This document shows, in pieces, positions 16,951 to 25,955 of a DNA stretch of 59,158 nucleotides. The notes below the pieces were generated by a model. It worked only from the letters and a program-made list of their open reading frames with translations, ran no database searches and had not been told where the DNA came from. Source of the DNA: CAYUIV01 sp964444925 (GTDB lineage Bacteria > Pseudomonadota > Gammaproteobacteria > Diplorickettsiales > Diplorickettsiaceae); assembly GCA_964444925.1 (NCBI GenBank), contig CAYUIV010000004.1:1-59158 (forward strand). The letters are read 5' to 3'. A program made the translations under genes and the position numbers. Within the stretch, counting starts at the first letter, position 1, and each line of letters opens with the position of its first letter.

Positions 16951-18903
16951 ATGTATCAGATTTTTTCTTTTCGTTGTCTTTTACTACTTAATATAAGCTT
17001 AGCTTTGGCTGCATTTTCTAGATGCTCTTTTCAACGTTCGACTGTTATACCACCTTCTGTATCAGCGACTCAATCTTTTTCTCTTAATCTTTTACAGTGG
17101 AATAAACAACAAAAGGTAAAATTACAGCCACATCAATTAGCCGTTATTGATTTTTTAGAGAAAAACTCTGTCAAAGGCACTATTGTTAATCACTATCTAG
17201 GTACAGGAAAAACATATACTGCAATTGGCTATGCAGAGAGAGTGTCTGATCGACCAATTATCATCATGGCGCCACATTATTTAGAGTATCACTGGTTAGA
17301 ACACTTAGAAAAATATGGTGTCAAGGATAAAAGTCGATACCACTTTTTCGCAGATACTGCGCCAGAGACACTTCTCAAAAGAAATTTATCAAATAGCGTG
17401 ATTATCATCGATGAGTCCCATCGTTTTGTAAGCAATACTCGCTCGTCACAACCGCACTACAGTGATTTATATAAAGAAATTCAGAGTGCATACCGTGTCT
17501 TATCATTAACCGGTACGCCTATTTACGAAGATATTTATGATTTTATCTATCAAGTAAATCTGGTGGCTGGAAAAACCATTTTATCTTTCAATCATCACAA
17601 TTTTGACCGTGACATGTTTGTTATTAACCCGTGGAAATCTTTATTTAGAGGATATCTAGCCAACACCTTTTTAAATCATCAGTTGATGCTGCAATCTATT
17701 ATTTCACTGCCATTACATTTCTATATTAACGACTATTTAATGATTAAATTGAGTGACGAAGCCAATAGTAACGTAGTTACTAATCCTCATAAAATTGTCA
17801 ATGGTATCATCAGTATATTTGCTCCTCTTTCGCCATTTTTAATGACTTTTTTATTAAATCGCATTGTAACAAATAAACCTATACTAAAGTTCTCTCTAAG
17901 AGAACTCAATCTTATCAAAATGAGAAAGATTACAAAAAAATATGTTTCTTACTATGACTTTTCTAAAAATGAAAATGCGTATCCTACAAGACACTTTTTA
18001 AGAAAAAATTTGTCCTATAATGATGCACAGGTCAATTTTTTGTATAAATTTCTAGACAATGATTTGAATCACTTTGAGTTGAAGCAAATTTTAAAAGATA
18101 CGCACTATTCTCGATTATCTCAGAACTTTACTCAATTAAATATTTCTCAATTACAAGAAAAGTATGGAGCACAAGCTGGTGCAGGTCGAGAATTTGGCAA
18201 TTTTTCTTTTATAGGAAAAGCAAGTCCTGATCCTATAAAAAATACGATATCTATTACAAGACCTGAAAAATTTGAACAAATATTGAAAACAATTGAAAAA
18301 AGTACAGGTCCTACCGTTGTATACTCGCATTACTACCACAATGGTCTATTAATGTTTAAACAATTTTTAGATGCAAAAGGTTATCAAAATCAATATGAAA
18401 TTTTACACCCTAAATACACTTTAGAAGATTACACACGTATTGTGGGACAGTTTAATGCAGGGAAAGTCAAGATCCTGCTTTTACATCCTAATATTACAGA
18501 AGGAATTTCTTTAAAAGGAACACGTCAGCTACATTTTTTAGAAATACCAATCAATACAGCATGTCAGAAGCAGATTGTTGGTAGAGTCGTCCGTTATCGT
18601 TCACATACCCATTTACCTAAACCAGAACAGTACGTGCAGATCTATTATTGGTGCTATCGTATTGCTGTCTTCGACCTACGTGCTTACTTTTTAAAAAGAA
18701 AGATTTGGCATTATCGGTTTAATGAATCATACCATGTGCCAATCACCCGAGGTCGAAACTTATTGGATAAAAAAGCACTGGAAAAAAACATGTCACCCGA
18801 TATAGAAGCATACAAGCTTTTACATACTTTGGATCGGTATACTTCGTTGTTTATTCAACATTTGAAAACATATTCTATAGAATCAAACTATCGTTGTTTA
18901 TAA
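16951..18903 (+). CDS. SF2 helicase (viral D6/D11-like) with signal peptide, cassette copy 1
   Basis: The protein is 650 residues. Residues 1-24 are a strongly hydrophobic signal with Cys25, in a lipobox-like but imperfect context (AFSRC). Helicase motifs follow: Walker A GTGKT (84-88), DESH (154-157), TGTP (187-190), motif V TEGISLKGTRQ (516-526) and motif VI QIVGRVVR (541-548) followed by SH and LP. Order and wording recall D6/D11-type helicases of poxviruses and other large DNA viruses. Two hydrophobic stretches (about 238-262 and 283-303) lie between the two RecA lobes. All ATPase motifs look intact. A secreted partner gene follows 10 bases later. The function is unknown. Confidence 0.8.
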   Translation: MYQIFSFRCLLLLNISLALAAFSRCSFQRSTVIPPSVSATQSFSLNLLQWNKQQKVKLQPHQLAVIDFLEKNSVKGTIVNHYLGTGKTYTAIGYAERVSDRPIIIMAPHYLEYHWLEHLEKYGVKDKSRYHFFADTAPETLLKRNLSNSVIIIDESHRFVSNTRSSQPHYSDLYKEIQSAYRVLSLTGTPIYEDIYDFIYQVNLVAGKTILSFNHHNFDRDMFVINPWKSLFRGYLANTFLNHQLMLQSIISLPLHFYINDYLMIKLSDEANSNVVTNPHKIVNGIISIFAPLSPFLMTFLLNRIVTNKPILKFSLRELNLIKMRKITKKYVSYYDFSKNENAYPTRHFLRKNLSYNDAQVNFLYKFLDNDLNHFELKQILKDTHYSRLSQNFTQLNISQLQEKYGAQAGAGREFGNFSFIGKASPDPIKNTISITRPEKFEQILKTIEKSTGPTVVYSHYYHNGLLMFKQFLDAKGYQNQYEILHPKYTLEDYTRIVGQFNAGKVKILLLHPNITEGISLKGTRQLHFLEIPINTACQKQIVGRVVRYRSHTHLPKPEQYVQIYYWCYRIAVFDLRAYFLKRKIWHYRFNESYHVPITRGRNLLDKKALEKNMSPDIEAYKLLHTLDRYTSLFIQHLKTYSIESNYRCL

Positions 18904-18913
18904 AGAGTGAATC

Positions 18914-19693
18914 ATGAAACACCGTTGGATCGAACGTCTCGCCGTACTCATATACATCTACTTATACTTGTATAGTGCATGTAGCATTGCACGAAATATG
19001 CAAACTACTTTATTTGAAATACAGCCTTATTTCTATCACCAATCATTTTTAGAGAAATTTATTGATCCGACTCAAATGGCTGCCATACAAATAGGAAAAT
19101 CTATTGCAAAAAAATATCATCAAAAAGCTACTTCAATCATCACACTCTATGAAATCAAACATTTAAAAGAAATAAAGAATGTAAATTACGATATCAAGCT
19201 GGAAGTCCCTTACTATAACAGCCAAAATAGTGTTGGCATATTATATAGCAATGAATCGGACAGGCTATTGGGTATAACACCTATTGGATCCAATCAAATG
19301 CCACCCTATCAAACGCAAGATAACCAGTTTATGGATTTTACTGCACGGCATATTTTACTTATCTTCACGAAAAGGATGACTTTTCTTATTCATCGTGTTC
19401 CCTGCGCATTAACCCTCACTCCACAAGCTGGGTTCACTTACATGCCTCAAGCCACTACTTATGAAAACAAATATTATCCGGTCTGTTTGGGATGTGTGGG
19501 CGGTAGCGGCGTTGGGTTTGAATGTTACCTAAACCAATGGTGTGGTATTTATCTAGACTACTCATTAAAAGCGCATTGGGTATCCTCTTCAATTCTAGCC
19601 AGTGAAGTAAAAGAAAAAAGCCTTCAATATTATACAAGTGCTTTAACGGTTGGATTGAGAATCACTTTTCAGCCCGAAATTTTAGCAAATTAA
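18914..19693 (+). CDS. Secreted barrel-like partner protein, cassette copy 1
   Basis: The protein is 259 residues and belongs to no family I recognise. It has an N-terminal hydrophobic segment (about 8-26, ending YSACSIAR). A mature region follows that is rich in alternating hydrophobic and polar residues, with aromatic residues throughout. It is homologous to the protein at 22089-22886. Shared blocks are IQPYFY, the FIDP/FINP segment, PCALTLTP/PCALAITP, the QWCGIYLDYSLKAH/QWLGSYIVYSLNGH strand and a closing RITFQPE/KSTYLPS strand. The tight spacing after the helicase gene suggests one transcript and a joint function, perhaps at the outer membrane. Confidence 0.75.
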   Translation: MKHRWIERLAVLIYIYLYLYSACSIARNMQTTLFEIQPYFYHQSFLEKFIDPTQMAAIQIGKSIAKKYHQKATSIITLYEIKHLKEIKNVNYDIKLEVPYYNSQNSVGILYSNESDRLLGITPIGSNQMPPYQTQDNQFMDFTARHILLIFTKRMTFLIHRVPCALTLTPQAGFTYMPQATTYENKYYPVCLGCVGGSGVGFECYLNQWCGIYLDYSLKAHWVSSSILASEVKEKSLQYYTSALTVGLRITFQPEILAN

Positions 19694-20187
19694 CGCTGTG
19701 TGCTATATGAAAAAACAATTTGTGTATTGAAATTAACATCAAAAAAGTATTACTTTTTCTACAGGATAACTCAAATTATTGATGACACAATCCAATTATT
19801 GCAATCTCAGTAAAAAATGACGACAGTAGTCACCGTTTTCTTTTCAAACGGCTATATCATTTTTTAGTGAAGGTATAGGCAATAAATTGTCAATTACATT
19901 GATCCGTTTATTCCAAAAGAACATAAGTGGTTTTAATATTCTTTTCATTAAGGTTTTAAAGAAAAACCATCATCAAACTCGCTCAATTGAAAATTTGACT
20001 GTCTTAACTTAAAAAGTCTTGATTTATCAAAAAAGTGTTTTTTTATGTATCAATGTAAATAAATTCTTTGCATCTTCAACACTTTTTTTACACGACGAAA
20101 TAACAACTTTATACAAATATGATTTCCTGTTACTTTTGGCGAAAAAAATTATATAGTGATAAAGTCTTCTTTAATCAATTTAATCTC
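19694..20187. other. Gene-free spacer between the two cassette copies
   Basis: These ~490 bases hold no convincing gene. A near-perfect palindrome (AAAAAGTA at 19742-19749 with TACTTTTT at 19751-19758) and a hairpin (CCGTTT 19833-19838 with AAACGG 19846-19851, then a T run a few bases on) lie after copy 1 and could end its transcript. The remainder is very AT-rich and should carry the promoter for copy 2, but I cannot pick one with confidence. The copy-2 frame extends upstream to 20119. Confidence 0.5.
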
Positions 20188-22092
20188 ATGCCTACTCAAC
20201 CGTTATCATTCCTATTCAGCTTACTGGCGATACTGATTGGATTTTCTGGATGTTCTTTCCAGCCAATGAAAAGAGAGAGATTCGATTTATTACCGAGTCA
20301 AAGCATTTCATGCCACTTACTTCAGTGGAATAAACAACAGAAAGTACAGTTACAAAGACATCAACTTATTTTCATTGACTATTTAGAAAAACACCCTGAC
20401 GTGAAAGGATTAGTGGCACACCATGCACTTGGTTCCGGTAAAACATTCAGCGCAATTGGTTTTGCGGAAAGAAATCCACAGCGTCCCATCATAATTTTGG
20501 CACCTTCTTTTTTAGAATACCATTGGTTGGAGCAATTAGAACAATATGGGGTTGAGAACAAAGCGCGTTATCGCTTTTTTAAAGATAATGCGCCAGATAT
20601 ATTGTTGAAAGAGAATTTATCCAATGCAATTGTCATTGTTGATGAGTCTCATCGACTCATTAACAATATTAAAGGAAGTAGTATGTACAGCAATTTATAT
20701 GCAAAAATACAAAAGGCACATCGAGTCATACTATTAACCGCGACACCTCTCTACAACAGTATTTATGATTTGACTTATCAAATTAATTTAAGTGCTGGAA
20801 AAACTCTTTTACCTTTTGAATATCATAAGTTTGACCGTTTACTATTTAGAATAAATCCATGGAAGTCGCTGTGGCGTGGCTATATTGTAGAAATATCTTA
20901 TGCAAAATATTTTATTAACATCATATTTGCTTTACCTCTTGCTACGGTTCTGGTAGACAACTATTCGTTACTAAATGGGGTTAGTATTACTTGGGTATTT
21001 GGTGGGCTCCACAGCTTATTGCATATTCCTTGGATACTACAAAGACTCAAGCAGGTATCTCCTTTTGACCTTAAAGACATACAAATAAATCGACTGCGAA
21101 GGGTCACTGAAAAATATATTTCATACTACAGTACTGCTCAAGATAGCGAGGCTTACCCTAAGAAAAATTTCTTTGCAATGCAGGTACATTACAACCATGC
21201 CCAAATGGATTTCTTATATAAATTTTTAGATGAACGTCTCAATACTATTGAATTGAAACAATTGCTCAAAGATAACGCGGATGCGACGAATATATCTATA
21301 GAAGCACTTCGTTTAAATAGTTCTCGATTTCACAAAATGTTAAAAAGTGAAATAGGACGCGGTAGAGAAATTGGTAATTTTTCATTCATCGGTCAAACTT
21401 TTTCTCTGTCTAAGCAGAAAGGAAAAGAGACACATTTAATTACTCCAACCAAATTTGAAGAAATCTTTAAAATTATTCAAACCAGTTCAAGACCTGCCGT
21501 GATTTATTCTCATTACTATCATAATGGACTTCTTTTGTTTAAACAATTTTTAGATGGCAAAGGCTACCAAAACCAGTACAAAATTTTACATCCAGAAATG
21601 CCAAAAACAGAGTACGTTGAAGCAGTTGGCGCGTTTAATCGTAATGAAATTAAAGTTTTACTGCTTCATCCAGAACTTACCGAAGGAATTTCTTTAAAAG
21701 GTACCAGCCAATTGCATTTTTTAGAAACGCCGATTAGTCACGCACAAAGAGAACAAATTATTGGTCGAGTCGTGCGCTATCAATCACACGCGCATTTACC
21801 TGAGAATGAAAGATATGTCAGTGTTTATACATGGTGCTGCAAAATTTCTCTGGACGACTTTCAATCTTATTTTTTACAGCGACGAAACTGGTATCATCAA
21901 TTTAGAGAATTTTATCACGGCTCAGCAGATGCAAGGTATCAGATAGATAAATCTGCTTATACAAAAGAAATATCTCCAGACACAAGAGCAAATGCACTGC
22001 TCGCTTTAACCAATAAACAAGTATTCTCGCTTCAAGCGAGTCTTAAAATTTTTTCTATTGAAAAATATTATAAAACACAAGTGACTGTATGA
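20188..22092 (+). CDS. SF2 helicase (viral D6/D11-like) lipoprotein, cassette copy 2
   Basis: From the ATG at 20188, which puts a clean signal first, the protein is 634 residues; the frame opens at 20119. The signal ends GFSG followed by Cys22, a plausible lipoprotein site. Motifs: Walker A GSGKT (82-86), DESH (152-155), TATP (184-187), then TEGISLKGTSQ and QIIGRVVR followed by SH and LP. A predicted membrane hairpin (about 239-256 and 264-283) separates the lobes, as in copy 1. It is closely similar to copy 1 along nearly its whole length but diverges in the hairpin. Its last 4 bases overlap the partner gene. Confidence 0.8.
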   Translation: MPTQPLSFLFSLLAILIGFSGCSFQPMKRERFDLLPSQSISCHLLQWNKQQKVQLQRHQLIFIDYLEKHPDVKGLVAHHALGSGKTFSAIGFAERNPQRPIIILAPSFLEYHWLEQLEQYGVENKARYRFFKDNAPDILLKENLSNAIVIVDESHRLINNIKGSSMYSNLYAKIQKAHRVILLTATPLYNSIYDLTYQINLSAGKTLLPFEYHKFDRLLFRINPWKSLWRGYIVEISYAKYFINIIFALPLATVLVDNYSLLNGVSITWVFGGLHSLLHIPWILQRLKQVSPFDLKDIQINRLRRVTEKYISYYSTAQDSEAYPKKNFFAMQVHYNHAQMDFLYKFLDERLNTIELKQLLKDNADATNISIEALRLNSSRFHKMLKSEIGRGREIGNFSFIGQTFSLSKQKGKETHLITPTKFEEIFKIIQTSSRPAVIYSHYYHNGLLLFKQFLDGKGYQNQYKILHPEMPKTEYVEAVGAFNRNEIKVLLLHPELTEGISLKGTSQLHFLETPISHAQREQIIGRVVRYQSHAHLPENERYVSVYTWCCKISLDDFQSYFLQRRNWYHQFREFYHGSADARYQIDKSAYTKEISPDTRANALLALTNKQVFSLQASLKIFSIEKYYKTQVTV

Positions 22093-22886
22093 ACAATTTC
22101 TCTGTTAAAAACTCTATCTTTCTATTACTACGTATTGCATTGACGCAAACAGTCCATGCGCATGAGAAGCAAGTGCACGAAGCTTTTTTTCCTATTCAAT
22201 CATATTTTTATCAAGATACATCACTGAATAGGTTCATCAATCCTTTTCGTATGCCAACGTTAGAAATTGGTATACCAATTCAACAGGTACACTGTACAAA
22301 CATTACTTCTATCTTTTCAAAAGAAAAACGACAGTTTATACAGTTGACTGAGATGGATACAAAAACATCTTACGAACCGTTTATTCAGCTCTTCGATTTT
22401 TTCTATAATTTTCATTGTAAACTTCATATACCATTGTACGACACGCTGCAAAGCATAGGAATACAGTATGAACACACAGCTCATAATATAATAATAAAGT
22501 CGTACCCCATGAACAGTGATGCATTTAATTCTATGCTTTCGCATAGTGTTGTCGGAGTTTACACTTGGCGTAAATTACTTCCATCGAATTTGCCTTGTGC
22601 GCTAGCCATCACACCAAAATTTGGTCCCACTGTATTTTACGGTGAGACTAAAACTATAGACTTTATAAACTTTACAGGTTGTATAGGAATAACTTTTGGT
22701 ATTGATACGGCGTTGGAGTTTTATTTTTCTCAATGGCTTGGAAGCTATATCGTATACTCGCTGAATGGACATATCATTCCTCCATCGGTCACGACAGAAG
22801 ATGCAAGGGACACTTACTGTTACTGTACGAGTGCCTTCAGAATAGGCATCAAATCCACTTATCTACCTAGTTTTCTTGGTGGATAA
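22089..22886 (+). CDS. Secreted barrel-like partner protein, cassette copy 2
   Basis: The protein is 265 residues. The signal peptide (about 1-25) ends at VHA-HE, a standard signal peptidase I site. The mature part shares blocks with the 18914-19693 protein, including the PIQSYFY start and the PCALAITP and QWLGSYIVYSLNGH strands. A four-base ATGA overlap with the helicase stop implies coupled translation. The conserved pairing of the two families in both copies is the best evidence that they work together; the biochemical role is unknown. Confidence 0.75.
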   Translation: MNNFSVKNSIFLLLRIALTQTVHAHEKQVHEAFFPIQSYFYQDTSLNRFINPFRMPTLEIGIPIQQVHCTNITSIFSKEKRQFIQLTEMDTKTSYEPFIQLFDFFYNFHCKLHIPLYDTLQSIGIQYEHTAHNIIIKSYPMNSDAFNSMLSHSVVGVYTWRKLLPSNLPCALAITPKFGPTVFYGETKTIDFINFTGCIGITFGIDTALEFYFSQWLGSYIVYSLNGHIIPPSVTTEDARDTYCYCTSAFRIGIKSTYLPSFLGG

Positions 22887-22892
22887 AATTTA

Positions 22893-23654
22893 TTATTCTG
22901 ATAAGAGCAATGAGATTATAGTACTGTTCCAGGGTAAATAATGTCTTGGTGGCTGTGCAATCATTTGCAAAAATACAGAATCTGTATTATTGGAACGGTT
23001 GACTACTTTTAATCCAATAGAAGGCCAAGATTTGTCCCATTTCTTTTTTTTAAGCTCAATACTCACGTAATCGTTCAGTGAATATTGCATACCCACAAAA
23101 ATACTTGAAAATCTTTGAGCGTTGGCATAAGAATAAGAAACATTTTCTACATAAGGAAGGGGTCCAACTACATTTGGGGCTGTCCAAGATAAATGTCCTC
23201 CGATAAACAGTGTTTGAAACTTGCGTTTGTATTCGTAAACGATACTCATGCCGCCTAAATCACAAACCGTCGGATTTCCATGCGCAAAAGTATGCCCGTA
23301 ACCGTTAAAAGTGAACCGATGTTGACGCTGTATCGCTTCTAAACCTGCTGCAAATCGAATAGAAGCATCGTACATTACATCATAACTGCCGTATATACCA
23401 ACGCATCTTTGTGTACCGTGTAGCATTTTACGATAACCCACACTGGTCCCACCGATAACCGTACCGGTATCCCACCAAATCCAATTTTCTCCCCATCGAT
23501 ACACAATTGGAACAAAAATACTGGCTATTCTTGTGTCGTGCCATCCAAAGGTGACATAACCATAATTTTTAGGAGTAGAAGAATATAATTCATTGAGCAC
23601 TGAAGCTTGCGTTACATAGGGTAATATCCAAAAGATGATAAACAGTTTTAGCAT
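22893..23654 (-). CDS. Secreted barrel protein, possibly inverse-autotransporter-like beta domain
   Basis: The protein is 253 residues. The signal peptide (1-17) ends TQASVLN. The mature protein consists of amphipathic strands rich in Trp, Tyr and Gly. The run GIYGSYDVMYD, then RFAAGLEA, then HRFTFNGYG resembles strands of the intimin/invasin barrel, where GxNxFxD, RxGxGxE and LxANxY are typical. No passenger follows. It shares a C-terminal box PPRHYLP with the next gene (APRFFFP) and is its paralogue. It is convergent with cassette copy 2, seven bases from its end. Confidence 0.65.
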   Translation of the reverse strand: MLKLFIIFWILPYVTQASVLNELYSSTPKNYGYVTFGWHDTRIASIFVPIVYRWGENWIWWDTGTVIGGTSVGYRKMLHGTQRCVGIYGSYDVMYDASIRFAAGLEAIQRQHRFTFNGYGHTFAHGNPTVCDLGGMSIVYEYKRKFQTLFIGGHLSWTAPNVVGPLPYVENVSYSYANAQRFSSIFVGMQYSLNDYVSIELKKKKWDKSWPSIGLKVVNRSNNTDSVFLQMIAQPPRHYLPWNSTIISLLLSE

Positions 23655-23675
23655 TAATCAAATTTTACGTTTTGT

Positions 23676-24503
23676 TTATTTAAATAGTTCTTTAAAGATT
23701 ACAGAAATATTTTCTACAACAGCATCGTTAATGTTGCTTTGAGATATATCTTTTGGGAAGAAGAACCGAGGTGCTTGATTCATTTGACGAATAAATGGGT
23801 TTTTATAAAATATAGGTTGTGTTGTTATTTTTATACCAAAGGAAAACAAACGATCCTTTAATATCCATTTTATATCAGTACTGACATAAGGGTTGTAGAA
23901 TTTTTTTAGACCAATGAATAGATCAACGTAGTGATAGTTCCCATAAAGCTCTAAGGCAACCCCTGCAAGAGGCGTAACATATTGCAATTGATTGTAACTG
24001 CCTGATAAATCGATAAAAGTGGTATTAAAGGGGTTACTATCATGATATTCGTCTGTCTTTTGTCTTTCTCGAGAAATATTTACACTTACAGAAACAAAGG
24101 AGTTTGTAAATTCTCCCCCGACGGTTGCTCTTGAAAGATATTTCCAGAAATTCAAGTTTTTATCATGTATTGCTTCTATTCCATGCCAGTTAAAACGCCC
24201 GTAGATGCCCCACAGTATCGTATTTTTGCTAAAAGTACGCCAACCGGCACCGGCTCCACTGAGTAAAAAGCTTGTCTCTGACCACATCCAAGACTGTGAA
24301 AATTTTTTGAGCGTGGGTTGAAAAAAAGCCGCAGTTCTGGTTGCGTTATTTCCAATTGAGATGTAAGAATGATTCTTGCCAGATAGAAGTAAAGTAGCGG
24401 TCGATATTTGTGCAAATAGCGGTAATGTATTGACTAAAATTATCCCAACTGCAAGTAAATGCTTGCGATTGAGTTTAAAAAACGAATTTATTAAAATAAA
24501 CAT
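23676..24503 (-). CDS. Secreted barrel protein, paralogue of the preceding gene
   Basis: The protein is 275 residues. After a short basic start, a signal peptide (about 14-32) ends LFAQIST. Strands match the 22893-23654 protein, including SYISIGNNATRTAAFFQP, a WMWSETS block, GIYGRFNW and the end box QAPRFFFPKD. The order and spacing of Trp, Gly and Tyr blocks is also alike. The genes are 21 bases apart on the same strand, with this one first, so they are likely co-transcribed. The role is unknown; a surface barrel is most likely. Confidence 0.65.
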   Translation of the reverse strand: MFILINSFFKLNRKHLLAVGIILVNTLPLFAQISTATLLLSGKNHSYISIGNNATRTAAFFQPTLKKFSQSWMWSETSFLLSGAGAGWRTFSKNTILWGIYGRFNWHGIEAIHDKNLNFWKYLSRATVGGEFTNSFVSVSVNISRERQKTDEYHDSNPFNTTFIDLSGSYNQLQYVTPLAGVALELYGNYHYVDLFIGLKKFYNPYVSTDIKWILKDRLFSFGIKITTQPIFYKNPFIRQMNQAPRFFFPKDISQSNINDAVVENISVIFKELFK

Positions 24504-24708
24504 TACATGCTCTCAAAATGAAGTGTTAACATAACAATTGCATACTGTAGTACAAAAATACCATAAAACAAATGTATTAAATGTTACAACTGTCTTTTAA
24601 GTCCTGTGTGCAACAGGCATTGCACCCTTTCTTTAGAGTAAAAGTGTATGATATCTTTGATCGGCATAATTCCTAGAAAGAACGAGGTAACTATAGGATG
24701 ATATCCGT

Positions 24709-24981
24709 TTAATATTTTTCTTTTGCACGTAAACGGCGCTGCGTCATGGGGTCAAGGAGTAAAGCAGAGTAGATTTCAACGCGGTCGTTTGCCTTCAATA
24801 CTGTATCATAAGTCACTGTTTTACCGAAAATACCCACCGCATGTTTTTGTAACTGCATGGACGGATATTTTTCTAGTAAACCAGATTGAACAATGGCTTC
24901 TTTAACCGTACAGTGCGCTTTGATTTCAATGGTATAAATCACTTGTGATATTTCGTTTGCAAAAGCGATTTCTACTTGCAC
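24709..24981 (-). CDS. rnfH: RnfH-family ubiquitin-like protein
   Basis: The protein is 90 residues from a GTG at 24981. It shows the family text TVKEAIVQSGLLEKYP, VGIFGKTV and DRVEIYSALLLDPMTQRR, a beta-grasp fold. The GTG shares its first base with the ratA stop (TAGTG), so the pair is translationally coupled, as in most gammaproteobacteria. The exact role of RnfH is not settled. No bamE gene is present beside it. Confidence 0.93.
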   Translation of the reverse strand: MQVEIAFANEISQVIYTIEIKAHCTVKEAIVQSGLLEKYPSMQLQKHAVGIFGKTVTYDTVLKANDRVEIYSALLLDPMTQRRLRAKEKY

Positions 24982-25424
24982 TAAGCAGCTTGAATACCAT
25001 AAAGTTCATCAGCTCTTTTAACAAAAGCATTCATTCCTTGCTGCACAATCGTGTTAATAAAAGGTTTGGTTAACTGTTGTAATAAAACACTTGCAATTTC
25101 GAATTCCAAGGAAAGCGTCATTTTCGTTTGTTCTTTTTCACCTGGGGCTAACTGCCAGTTGCCTCTCAATTCTTTAAAAGGACCATTGACTAGTTGAATT
25201 CCAATTGTATGTGGTCTTTCAAACGTATTTAAGGTTGTAAACGCTTCTGTGATCTTTAAGGAAGAAAACTCAAGACTGGCCTCCACTTGGTCATCACGTG
25301 TTGGTGCAACACTTCCTTTTGAACAAAAAGGAACAAATTCAGGATAACGGTTGACATCGTTAATAAGATCAAACATTTGCGTCATAGAGTAAGGTACTTC
25401 TACGGTATTTTCAACGTGCATCAT
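24981..25424 (-). CDS. ratA: RatA/Coq10-type START-domain protein
   Basis: The protein is 147 residues with the SRPBCC/START fold text YSMTQMFDLINDVNRYPEFVPFC, VNGPFKELRGNWQ and an amphipathic C-terminal helix. In E. coli RatA is reported to bind the 50S subunit and block subunit joining; eukaryotic relatives (Coq10) bind ubiquinone, so the cellular role is debated. It is divergent from smpB, the ancestral arrangement. There are 78 bases between the two starts for both promoters. Confidence 0.93.
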   Translation of the reverse strand: MMHVENTVEVPYSMTQMFDLINDVNRYPEFVPFCSKGSVAPTRDDQVEASLEFSSLKITEAFTTLNTFERPHTIGIQLVNGPFKELRGNWQLAPGEKEQTKMTLSLEFEIASVLLQQLTKPFINTIVQQGMNAFVKRADELYGIQAA

Positions 25425-25502
25425 AAGTATAATCCGCTATAATAAAGTTTTTTAGCCGTTTATCATAACACGTTTTAATATTAGACTTAAATTTACATTT
25501 TT

Positions 25503-25955
25503 ATGTCATCTACGCTAACTATTAACCGTCGAGCACGCTTTGACTATTTTATTCAAAAAGAAGTGGAAGCTGGTATTTGTCTTGAAGGGTGGGAGTTAAA
25601 AAGTTTACGTGCAGGACAAGTGGCACTCAAAGACAGTTATATCTTGTTGAAAAGTCAGGAGGCATGGTTGACGGGTTGCCGAATTACACCGCTACTTTCA
25701 GCTTCAAGTCATATCACACCTGATACGACTCGTACACGTAAACTGCTTTTAAAGAAAAAAGAGCTAAGTATGTTAAAAGTGCACACACAGAAACAAGGCT
25801 GTACCTTAGTTGCATTGAAATTATACTGGAAGAATAATTATGTCAAATTAACATTAGGCGTTGCAAAAGGTAAGAAAAACTATGATAAAAGAGAGGCACT
25901 CAAACAAAAAGACTGGACAATTGAACAACAAAGAATCGCACGTCTAAACCGTTAA
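25503..25955 (+). CDS. smpB: SsrA-binding protein SmpB
   Basis: The protein is 150 residues. It has the SmpB OB-fold text FDYFIQKEVEAGICLEGWE and KSLRAGQVALKDSY, then CRITPLL and the C-terminal basic tail KKNYDKREALKQKDW. It binds tmRNA and carries it to stalled ribosomes for trans-translation. Its 3' end overlaps the convergent mrdA end by 12 bases. No tmRNA gene is seen in the window. Confidence 0.97.
   Translation: MSSTLTINRRARFDYFIQKEVEAGICLEGWELKSLRAGQVALKDSYILLKSQEAWLTGCRITPLLSASSHITPDTTRTRKLLLKKKELSMLKVHTQKQGCTLVALKLYWKNNYVKLTLGVAKGKKNYDKREALKQKDWTIEQQRIARLNR

Noticed and set aside
16951..22092. The two helicases as a restriction or phage-defence system
   Set aside because: No nuclease, methyltransferase or defence partner lies beside them, and the partner genes encode secreted proteins. 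The export signals do not suit a cytoplasmic defence role.
24584..24667. A 27-codon minus-strand ORF starting MPIKDIIHFYSK, preceded by TAGGAATT
   Set aside because: Too short to support by itself, no known family, and it lies in the AT-rich gap after rnfH.
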